A DNA stretch of 64,000 nucleotides. It comes from Microbacterium sp. Root166. GTDB taxonomy: Bacteria > Actinomycetota > Actinomycetes > Actinomycetales > Microbacteriaceae. A program made the position numbers and the translations under genes. Shown here one piece after another: positions 8,913 to 15,480 of the stretch. The stretch is taken from contig NZ_LMGL01000003.1 in NCBI RefSeq assembly GCF_001427145.1, positions 124,001-188,000 on the forward strand, given 5' to 3'. Position 1 is the stretch's first letter; the number at the start of each line of letters is the position of its first letter. The notes under the pieces were generated by a model. That model was given only the letters and a program-made list of their open reading frames with translations. It was not told where the DNA came from and searched no databases.

Positions 8913-9602
8913 TCAGCCCGGTGCCACGACCGGCTCGGGCGCGGCGACCGGGAACAGCAGGCGAACCGCTGCGAGTCCGAGCGCCGCGCCGACGAGCTGG
9001 GCGCCGATGAACGGCAGGGCGGAAGCGGGCGAGATCCCGGCGAACGTGTCGGTGAACATGCGCCCGATCGTGATCGCGGGATTGGCGAAGCTCGTGGACG
9101 AGGTGAAGAAGTAGGCCGCGCCGATGTAGGCCCCGACGGCCGGGGCGGCCAGGTGCGAGCGGCCGGTGCGGACGAGCGCGAAGATCACCAGGATGAGGCC
9201 GGCGGTGGCCACGGCCTCGGACAGCAGCAGCGGCCATGCCGATCGGTCGGTCGTGCTCCAGGCGACGGCGGGGGCGGTGAACATCACGTTCGCGAGGATC
9301 GCCCCGGCGATGCATCCGAGGACCTGCACCGGCAGGTAGATCGCCGCGGTCGACCATTTCCGGCGGTGCAGCAGGATGTCGGCGACGGTGACCACCGGGT
9401 TGAAGTGCGCGCCCGAGACCGTGGCGAATACCAGGATCAGGACCGTGAGCCCGAGAGCGGTGGCGAACGCGTTCTCGAACAGCTGCAGCCCGACGTCGTC
9501 CGGCGAGAGGTTCTGTGCCGCTATCCCGGATCCGACGACGACCGCAGCGAGTCCTGCGCTCCCGAGGAATTCTCCGACGGCAGCGCGTGCGGTGTGCGTC
9601 AC
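8913..9602 (-). CDS. Aquaporin/MIP channel of the arsenic locus (AqpS-like)
   Basis: A 229-residue channel of the major intrinsic protein family with six hydrophobic helices and two NPA-type boxes: HFNPVVT in the first half (NPV variant) and FANPAIT in the second. It starts at a GTG that overlaps the arsR stop (GTGA), so it is translationally coupled to arsR. In Sinorhizobium meliloti an aquaglyceroporin in the ars operon lets arsenite made by ArsC leave the cell down its gradient; the same role is inferred here because no ArsB or Acr3 pump is present. The NPV variant may widen the pore for neutral As(OH)3. Confidence 0.85.
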   Translation of the reverse strand: MTHTARAAVGEFLGSAGLAAVVVGSGIAAQNLSPDDVGLQLFENAFATALGLTVLILVFATVSGAHFNPVVTVADILLHRRKWSTAAIYLPVQVLGCIAGAILANVMFTAPAVAWSTTDRSAWPLLLSEAVATAGLILVIFALVRTGRSHLAAPAVGAYIGAAYFFTSSTSFANPAITIGRMFTDTFAGISPASALPFIGAQLVGAALGLAAVRLLFPVAAPEPVVAPG

Positions 9603-9958
9603 GAGGCGACGAGGAGCTGCGAGACCCGGTCCAGCGCCCCGGGGACGAGTGCGAAGTAGGCCCAGGTTCCGCGCTTGGTACGGGTGAGGAACCCAGCGGT
9701 CGTGAGGATCTTGAGGTGATGGGAGACGGTCGGCTGACTGAGGCCGACCGGTTCGATGAGATCGCACACGCAGGCCTCGGAGTTCTCCGACGCCGCGACG
9801 ATGGACAGCAGGCGCAACCGGGTCGGGTCCGCAAGGGCCTTCATCGTGGTGGCGAGCTGGTCGGCCTCGGCGGCGGTCAGCGGCTCACGCACGAGCGGTG
9901 CGCAGCACGCGCCGGCGGACACATCGGTGACGTCGGTCACATCGAGCATCGTGGTCAT
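9599..9958 (-). CDS. arsR: ArsR-family metalloid-responsive repressor
   Basis: A 119-residue winged-helix repressor. The sensing motif EACVCDL in the alpha-3 position keeps the two cysteines that bind As(III), and a second pair occurs in the N-terminal AGACCAP, giving enough thiols for a three-coordinate site. The recognition helix is LSQPTVSHHLKIL. It is followed by the overlapping aquaporin gene and divergent from the flavoprotein gene. There is no Shine-Dalgarno; instead a perfect palindrome touches the base next to the start codon, so the transcript is probably leaderless and autorepressed. An internal ATG three codons later is an alternative start. Confidence 0.9.
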   Translation of the reverse strand: MTTMLDVTDVTDVSAGACCAPLVREPLTAAEADQLATTMKALADPTRLRLLSIVAASENSEACVCDLIEPVGLSQPTVSHHLKILTTAGFLTRTKRGTWAYFALVPGALDRVSQLLVAS

Positions 9959-9978
9959 ATATCGAGACTAGTCGATAT
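9959..9978. promoter_or_regulatory. ArsR operator 1 (arsR-aquaporin side)
   Basis: A perfect inverted repeat ATATCGA-N6-TCGATAT sits immediately upstream of the arsR start codon in the divergent promoter region. Its inner half-site ATCGA-N6-TCGAT recurs 53 bp away before the flavoprotein gene, and ArsR repressors typically bind 12-2-12-like palindromes of this type. I infer it is the binding site of the adjacent two-cysteine ArsR. Confidence 0.7.
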
Positions 9979-10011
9979 TGACAGCCGTCGATACTCCGAG
10001 CAGAATCATGA

Positions 10012-10027
10012 ATCGAAGTTCATCGAT
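10012..10027. promoter_or_regulatory. ArsR operator 2 (flavoprotein side)
   Basis: Inverted repeat ATCGA-N6-TCGAT with the same half-sites and spacing as operator 1. It lies 17 bases before the GTG start of the flavoprotein gene, just ahead of its GGAGG ribosome binding site, so one repressor can control both directions of the divergent promoter region. Confidence 0.65.
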
Positions 10028-10044
10028 ATCTGCTGGAGGACACT

Positions 10045-11364
10045 GTGACCCTGCTCGACCTCACCCCTCGCGTCGTCGACACCGACCGCGTGTCGACGCT
10101 TCCTGTCGCGATCATCGGCGCCGGACCCATCGGGCTTGCGGCCGCCGCGAATCTCGTCGAGCGCCGCATCGACTTCGTCGTCTTCGAGGCCGGCGACGAC
10201 GTTGCGGCGAGCGTGCGGGCGTGGGGGCACACCCGGCTGTTCTCGCCGTGGAAGCACCTGGTCGATCCGGCATCGCGCCGCCTTCTCGAGCAGCGCGGCT
10301 GGGCGCTGCCCGAGCCCGAGCGTGCGCCTACCGGCGCCGAGCTCGTCGAGAGGTACATCGCTCCGCTCGCCGAGGTCGAGACGATCGCCTCGCGTATCCG
10401 GCTCGGTGTCGAGGTCGTGGGGGTCTCGCGCGAGGGCATGGACCGCACGCGGACGCGCTCGCGAGCAGCGACACCGTTCGCAGTCCGCACCCGGACGCGC
10501 GACGGAGTGGTCGAGGACGTCCCGGCTCGCGCCGTGATCGACGCCTCGGGCACCTATCTCTCGCCCAACCCGCTGTCCTCGAGCGGACTGGAACTGCTCG
10601 GCATGTCGGAGATCGCCGACGCGGTCACGCCGGCACTGCCCGACGTGCTCGGCCGCGATCGCGCGCAGTTCGCCGGTCGGCACACCACCGTGGTCGGTGC
10701 GGGCCACTCCGCCGCCAATACGCTGCTCGCTCTGGCCGAGCTGGCCCGCCAGGAGCCCGGCACCGCAGTCTCGTGGCTCATCCGCAACGCCCAGGCCGTC
10801 CGCGTATCCTCGTCCGAAGACGACGAGCTCGCCGACCGCGCGAGACTGGGCAGCCGGGTGGACCAGGCCGTCGCCGACGGTCGGATCGACGTCGTGGACG
10901 GCTTCGAGATCATCCGCGGCCGCCGGGCCGCTGAGGGCGTGGAACTGGTCGGTCAGCGCCGCGGCGAGGTCGTCGCGCACCGGACGGACGTCGTGGTCAA
11001 TGCCACCGGATTCCGGCCGAACCTCGAGATCCTGCGCGAGATGCGGCTCGAACTCGACGAGATCGTGGAAGCGCCCAAACGCCTCGCACCCCTCATCGAC
11101 CCCAATGTGCACTCCTGCGGCACCGTGGAACCCCACGGCTTCCGAGAGCTCACGCATCCCGAGCAGGGATTCTTCATCGTCGGCATGAAGTCCTACGGCC
11201 GGGCGCCGACCTTCCTGCTGGCGACCGGGTACGAGCAGGTGCGCTCGGTCACTGCGTGGCTGGCGGGCGACACCGCGTCCGCCGCCAATGTCGAGCTGGT
11301 GCTGCCGGCGACGGGGGTCTGCTCCACCGATCTCGGTGGCGGGGGTGGCGGCTGCTGCTCCTGA
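10045..11364 (+). CDS. FAD-dependent oxidoreductase of the ars locus with Cys-Cys tail
   Basis: A 439-residue flavoprotein of the flavin-monooxygenase/pyridine-nucleotide type. It has an FAD-binding Rossmann motif VAIIGAGPIGLAAAANL near residues 26-42, an NAD(P) motif VVGAGHSAANTLLAL near 216, and an ATGF-type motif (VVNATGFRPN) near 320. The protein ends in an unusual run GGGGGGCCS, with another Cys ten residues earlier, suggesting a thiol site for arsenic. It starts at a GTG behind GGAGG and is controlled by the adjacent operator. Similar genes in actinobacterial ars clusters are annotated ArsO-like; the reaction is not established and I infer only that it acts on arsenicals or thiols. Confidence 0.8.
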   Translation: MTLLDLTPRVVDTDRVSTLPVAIIGAGPIGLAAAANLVERRIDFVVFEAGDDVAASVRAWGHTRLFSPWKHLVDPASRRLLEQRGWALPEPERAPTGAELVERYIAPLAEVETIASRIRLGVEVVGVSREGMDRTRTRSRAATPFAVRTRTRDGVVEDVPARAVIDASGTYLSPNPLSSSGLELLGMSEIADAVTPALPDVLGRDRAQFAGRHTTVVGAGHSAANTLLALAELARQEPGTAVSWLIRNAQAVRVSSSEDDELADRARLGSRVDQAVADGRIDVVDGFEIIRGRRAAEGVELVGQRRGEVVAHRTDVVVNATGFRPNLEILREMRLELDEIVEAPKRLAPLIDPNVHSCGTVEPHGFRELTHPEQGFFIVGMKSYGRAPTFLLATGYEQVRSVTAWLAGDTASAANVELVLPATGVCSTDLGGGGGGCCS

Positions 11365-11384
11365 CTCACCGGCTGCATGCCCAC

Positions 11385-11400
11385 ATAGACTCAGATCTAT
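11385..11400. promoter_or_regulatory. Operator ATAGA-N6-TCTAT before the ArsR-ArsC fusion
   Basis: A perfect inverted repeat ATAGA-N6-TCTAT whose right arm includes the first two bases of the ATG of the fusion gene. The same half-sites and spacing occur before the following arsC. The position over the start codon and the absence of a ribosome binding site suggest a leaderless, repressible transcript. Confidence 0.7.
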
Positions 11401-12307
11401 GTCTCAGTCGGACCTGGGTGGTCTCACCACCATTGCCGACCCCACGCGTGCGCGCATTCTGCGACTGATCCGTGAATCGGACGGCGGACGCGCTCTCGTC
11501 GGAGGACTCGCCGAAGCGCTCGACCTGCGCCAGCCGACGGTGAGCCATCACATGAAGGCGCTGCACGACGACGGAGTCGTCATGCGTGAGCGCGAGGGGC
11601 GGCGTGTCTGGTACTCCATCTCTCCGGAACACGCCGGCCGCGTCGACGCACTGCTGGGCGGCTCGCGCCGCCCGGTGGTCGAGCCCGACCTGGAGCGGAT
11701 CACCGAGGACCTCGCGGTGCGGTTCCGCGGAGTCTTCGGGTCCGAGACCGTGCAGGCCACCGTCCGGGACAGCTATGGCCTTCTCTCGCGCGGATCCACG
11801 TCCCCGCTGCTGGCAAGCCGGACCGCCGCGTTCGCCGCAACCCGGCTGGATGCGTTGAGCAGAGCGCATGGGCGCGCGACGACGAAGCCGACGATCTTGT
11901 TCGTGTGCGTACAGAACGCGGGCAGGTCGCAGATGGCCGCGGCGATCCTCCGGCAGCTCGCGGGCGACGACGTGATCGTCCGGACCGCCGGTTCCGCACC
12001 CGCCGATGACGTGCGCCTCACGGTCATCGCGGCGCTCGACGAGATCGGCGTACCGCTGGGCGGGGAGTTCCCCAAGCCGCTCACCAACGAGGCTGTGCGT
12101 GCTGCTGACGTGGTCGTCACCATGGGCTGCGGCGACGCCTGCCCGATCTACCCGGGCCGCCGGTATCTGGACTGGGACCTCGAGGATCCGGTCGGACGGC
12201 CCTTGGCAGACGTGCGCGCGATCCGGGACGACATCGATGCTCGGGTTCGCGCTCTGCTCGCCGAACTGGTGCCGCAGAGTTCACCATCCGTTCCTCAAAA
12301 CCAATAG
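11399..12307 (+). CDS. ArsR-family repressor fused to arsenate reductase
   Basis: A 302-residue two-function protein. Residues 1-82 are an ArsR winged helix (LRQPTVSHHMKALHDDGVV recognition helix; RRVWYSI wing). Residues 94-158 form a helical segment of the kind found before actinobacterial arsenate reductases. Residues 163-295 are a low-molecular-weight phosphatase-type ArsC with the catalytic loop CVQNAGRS (Cys170) and TMGCGDACP. The repressor part has no cysteine, so it cannot sense As(III) in the usual way; regulation by the reductase domain is possible. The ATG overlaps an operator; no ribosome binding site is visible. The neighbours are both arsenic genes. Confidence 0.88.
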   Translation: MSQSDLGGLTTIADPTRARILRLIRESDGGRALVGGLAEALDLRQPTVSHHMKALHDDGVVMREREGRRVWYSISPEHAGRVDALLGGSRRPVVEPDLERITEDLAVRFRGVFGSETVQATVRDSYGLLSRGSTSPLLASRTAAFAATRLDALSRAHGRATTKPTILFVCVQNAGRSQMAAAILRQLAGDDVIVRTAGSAPADDVRLTVIAALDEIGVPLGGEFPKPLTNEAVRAADVVVTMGCGDACPIYPGRRYLDWDLEDPVGRPLADVRAIRDDIDARVRALLAELVPQSSPSVPQNQ

Positions 12308-12319
12308 ATATTCATCTAT
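12304..12319. promoter_or_regulatory. Second ATAGA-N6-TCTAT operator before arsC
   Basis: The same palindrome as the one over the start of the fusion gene, here straddling the end of that gene and the 41-bp spacer before arsC. The shared half-sites imply one regulator, most simply the fusion protein itself, acts at both promoters. Confidence 0.68.
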
Positions 12320-12348
12320 GCTTTGTCGAAAGAGAGAGCGAGACCCCG

Positions 12349-12765
12349 ATGTCCGAAAAGCCCACCGTCCTGTTCGTCTGCGTCCACAACGCGGGCCGCT
12401 CCCAGATGGCAGCCGGCTATCTCCGTGCTCTGGGCGGCGATGACGTCGAGGTGCTCTCAGCGGGGTCCGCGCCGAAGGAGTCGATCAACCCGGTTGCGGT
12501 GGAGGCCATGGCTGAGGAGGGCATCGACATCAGCGACAACACCCCCAAGGTGCTCACGGTCGAGGCGGTTCGTGAATCCGATGTCGTCATCACGATGGGC
12601 TGCGGCGACGCGTGCCCCATCTTCCCCGGCAAGCGCTACGAGGACTGGGAGCTGGACGACCCGGCAGGTCAGGGCATCGAGAGCGTCCGCCCGATCCGTG
12701 ATGAGATCCGGTCCCGCATCGAAGCACTGCTCGCCGAGCTGCTGCCCGCCCGTGGTGTCGCGTGA
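12349..12765 (+). CDS. arsC: Arsenate reductase, low-molecular-weight phosphatase fold
   Basis: Reduces arsenate to arsenite in the cytoplasm. This 138-residue protein has the phosphatase loop CVHNAGRS (Cys11, Arg17) right after the first beta strand, TMGCGDACPIFPGKRYEDWELDD in two pieces carrying the second and third cysteines, and the DP motif of the acid loop. The gene follows an ATAGA-N6-TCTAT operator and its stop overlaps the next start as GTGA. Whether electrons come from thioredoxin or from mycothiol and mycoredoxin cannot be read from the sequence. Confidence 0.92.
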   Translation: MSEKPTVLFVCVHNAGRSQMAAGYLRALGGDDVEVLSAGSAPKESINPVAVEAMAEEGIDISDNTPKVLTVEAVRESDVVITMGCGDACPIFPGKRYEDWELDDPAGQGIESVRPIRDEIRSRIEALLAELLPARGVA

Positions 12766-13406
12766 GCAGTCGGCGAGGTCAAGAGGCGCTCCTCAGTCCC
12801 GATTCGGTACTTCATCGTGCCTCGGAACGGCTTGCGCATCAGTTCATCGGCATGGTGAGCGAAGAGACAGTCGACCGAGTGGTGTTCGAGTCCTACACGG
12901 CCCTCGGTCGCACCGCGAGCGTCCATACCCACCTGGCGAGCCTGGCGGAGAAGTTCGCGAGGGACCGACTGACAGCTCTCGCGCAGTCGAGGGGACTGAT
13001 CGTCAAGAACGTCCCCGAGGTTCTGTTCGTCTGCGTCCAGAACTCCGGACGGTCTCAAATGGCCGCCGCGCTCACGCGCCAGCTCGCCGGAGACCGTGTT
13101 CACGTGCGCTCAGCAGGATCGCAGCCGGGAGAGCGGATTCTCCCCGATGTGGCTTTCGTGCTGAGCGAGATCGGGCTCGACGTCACGGATGAGTTCCCCA
13201 AACCGCTCACCGACGATGTGGTGCGCGCAGCCGACGCCGTGGTGACCATGGGATGTGGCGACGCGTGCCCGCTGTACCCCGGTAAGCGATACCTGGACTG
13301 GCAGCTGGAGGACCCTTCGGAGTTGGATCTCGACGGAGTCCGACGCGTCCGAGACGACATCCGCATCCGCGTCGAGCAGCTCGTATCGGAGCTTGCTCCG
13401 AGCTGA
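12762..13406 (+). CDS. Arsenate reductase with N-terminal three-helix domain
   Basis: A 214-residue second arsenate reductase. Residues 15-78 are a helical domain (ASERLAHQFIGMVSEETVDRV and LASLAEKFARDRLTALA) like that of the longer corynebacterial arsenate reductases; residues 86-212 are the ArsC domain with CVQNSGRS (Cys91) and TMGCGDACPLYPGKRYLDW. The GTG start overlaps the arsC stop, so it is co-translated. The helical segment matches the linker of the upstream ArsR-ArsC fusion, suggesting the fusion arose by placing an ArsR domain in front of this type of protein. Confidence 0.9.
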   Translation: MSSRRGQEALLSPDSVLHRASERLAHQFIGMVSEETVDRVVFESYTALGRTASVHTHLASLAEKFARDRLTALAQSRGLIVKNVPEVLFVCVQNSGRSQMAAALTRQLAGDRVHVRSAGSQPGERILPDVAFVLSEIGLDVTDEFPKPLTDDVVRAADAVVTMGCGDACPLYPGKRYLDWQLEDPSELDLDGVRRVRDDIRIRVEQLVSELAPS

Positions 13407-13431
13407 TCGCGGAGCGTTCCAACACGGCGAG

Positions 13432-13536
13432 GATGCATGGGACAACGCTGACAACACCACCGTGCTGAGGGCTGGCGACACCATCCTCGTGGTAGGCAAG
13501 ACGCCCGATGCCGAAGGGTTCGCGCAGCTGCTCTGA
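13432..13536 (+). pseudogene. Remnant of a TrkA-C (RCK C) domain
   Basis: About 35 codons read DNADNTTVLRAGDTILVVG and end EGFAQLL before a stop, which is the last two strands of a TrkA-C domain as found at the C-terminus of potassium channel or cation antiporter subunits. No start codon or upstream part of such a gene exists; the preceding bases belong to the end of the arsenate reductase gene. I read it as the 3' scar of a deleted transporter gene. Confidence 0.55.
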
Positions 13537-13555
13537 TCCTCAGCTTGCGACCCGC

Positions 13556-15059
13556 TCAGTCGTGCTCGTGCAGGTGGTCGCGGTGCTTCTCGGCTTGGCG
13601 GTTGCGGGTCTGGACATCGATCGGTCCGGTCACGGTGAGCTCGTCCTCCCAGCACTCCACGCCGGTCACGTCGGGAAGGAGGGCGCGGGTGAAGACCGGG
13701 TCTCTGCCGGCGCGACGCTGCGCGGTGTAGTCCTTGAGCAGACGGAACGCGATACCGGAGAGCAGACCGATGGCGATGAGGTTGGTGAGGGCCATGAGCC
13801 CCATCACTCCGTCGGCGAAGTTCCAGACCAAGTCGGCGCCGGCCACCGATCCGGTCAGCACGGCGACGACGACGAGGATCCGATAGCCGGTGAGCACTGC
13901 CGGCCGGGTGGTGATGAACTCGATGTTTGATTCGCCGTAGTAGTAGTTCCCGAGGATGGAGGAGAACGCCAGCATGAAGATGATGACGCTGAGGGCGATG
14001 TTCGACCACTCGCCGAGGGTCCCCACGAGCGCGTCCTGAGTGAGGCCGATCCCGCGTTCCGCGCCGGCGAGGTCTGGCACTGAAACGAGGATGATGAAGG
14101 CCGTGATCGAGCAGACGAGGAACGTGTCGAAGTAGACCCCGAGTGTCTGCACGAGACCTTGCTTGACCGGGTGGGTGACGGCGGCACTGGCGCCGGCGTT
14201 GGGGGCCGATCCGAGGCCGGCCTCGTTGGAGAACATCCCTCGCTTGACCCCGGTGAGCACGATGTACCCGAGTGCCGCGCCGACCACCTCATTGAACCCG
14301 AACGCCTGGGTGAAGATCTCCACGAAGACGGGGCCGATGCGGTCGACGTGGAGTGCGACGACGATCAGGCCGAGCAGGAGATATGCGAGGGCCATGATCG
14401 GCACCAGGAACTGCGTCACCGAGGCGATCCATCCGGCGCACCCCGCCGAATACGACGAGGCCCGTCAGCGCTGCGATGCCCACGCCGATGCCCCAGGGGA
14501 GCCATGGCATGTCGCCGCCGACGCTCGAGGTGACGGTCGCCGAGATGGTGTTGGCCTGCAGGGAGCTGAAGGCGAACGGGAAGCAGATGATCAGGATGAT
14601 CGCGAACCACACGCCGAGCCCGCGCGACTTGAGTCCGCTCTGCATGTAATACGCCGGCCCGCCGCGGAAGCTGTCCTTGTCACGAACCTTGAACAGCTGC
14701 GCGAGCGAGGACTCGATGAAGCTGGAGGCCCCGCCGATGAACGCCATGACCCACATCCAGAAGACGGCGCCCGGACCGCCGACGGCGATCGCTGTGCCGA
14801 CCCCGGCGATGTTGCCGACGCCGACTCGTGAAGCGGCGGAGATGGTGAAGGCCTGGAACGCGGACACCGACTGCGGCTCCCCGGCATCGTTCCTCGGCGT
14901 CTTATCGGTCAGCGTGCGGAACATCTCCGGGATGAGGCGGAACTGCACCACGCCGGAGCGGATCGTGAAATAGAGGCCCAGGAGAACGACGACCGGAAGT
15001 ACCAGCCACGTCCAGAGATTGTCGCCCCACGTCAGCAGCCACTCGTTCACAGCATCCAT
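13556..15059 (-). pseudogene. Alanine/glycine:sodium symporter (AGCS family), frameshifted
   Basis: Two overlapping frames together encode a full AGCS symporter, which imports alanine or glycine with sodium. The N-terminal half (from the ATG at 15059) contains TISAASRVGVGNIAGVGTAIA and FRGGPAYYMQSGL; the C-terminal half contains RGMFSNEAGLGSAPNA and ILGNYYYGESNIEFI. The frame breaks after VVFGGVRR at 14427-14434, where the plus strand reads ATCCATCC, a 4-base tandem duplication. Removing one copy restores RRIASVTQFLVP and a single frame of 499 residues, the usual family length. It is either a recent inactivation, a phase-variable tract of two units, or an assembly error. Confidence 0.88.
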
Positions 15060-15149
15060 GTGGGGCAGTATGGCCAAGGGGGGCCGCTGCGCAAAGGGCG
15101 GCGTATCTTTCTGGCACCGGGCTGCAGGTCGATCGGTGACGTCGGAAGT

Positions 15150-15245
15150 GGCGGAGGATAGGGACTCGAACTCTCATCTTGTAGGGTGCGAATGGCCGCT
15201 TTTGCCGCGTAATTCCGCGTTTCCGGTATGCCGAATTGGTGGCAC
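15150..15245. repeat. att-like repeat, copy 1 (left island boundary)
   Basis: Begins with GGCGGAGGATAGGG and CTCGAAC, a near-copy of the 3' end of tRNA-Ser(GGA) seen intact at 47621-47705, then continues for about 70 bp (CTCTCAT, GGCCGCTTTTGCCGCG, AATTCCGCG, GCCGAATT) in common with copy 3 at 18969 but not with the tRNA. This is the arrangement expected of an attL: tRNA 3' end duplicated next to one arm of an integrated element. Confidence 0.7.
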
Positions 15246-15398
15246 GGCTTTGAGCGCGCTTGCGCTTGGCATTCAGCGTCCGCGTGTCGTGTCGATCGCT
15301 TCTGGGAATCACCCTGTGGCTTAGCGCGGTCGATGCGGTGGGCGCCCGAGGAACCCCGCCGATCCCACGTCTCCGGTCGCCCCGCGGGAAGCCGGTCA

Positions 15399-15415
15399 TC
15401 ATCCTCAAGGGGTGA
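15399..15415. promoter_or_regulatory. Island palindrome, arylsulfatase operon (weak copy)
   Basis: Reads TCATCC-TCAAG-GGGTGA, one mismatch from the TCACYC-N5-GRGTGA palindrome found before the other island units. It lies 65 bases before the arylsulfatase start codon, within the same distance range as the other sites. Confidence 0.4.
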
Positions 15416-15480
15416 GGCGCCAAGAGTGCCACGGCGCTACGTTGCGGACGCGCACTTCCATCGAAGGACAAGGAGTGATC

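Larger units (their letters stand above)
15060..15480. other. Intergenic left edge of the genomic island
   Basis: A 420-bp gene-free stretch. It contains a copy of the tRNA-Ser 3' end with about 70 bp of island-type flank (listed separately) and, 66 bases before the arylsulfatase ATG, a one-mismatch copy of the island palindrome. The remainder shows no open frame I trust. Confidence 0.7.
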
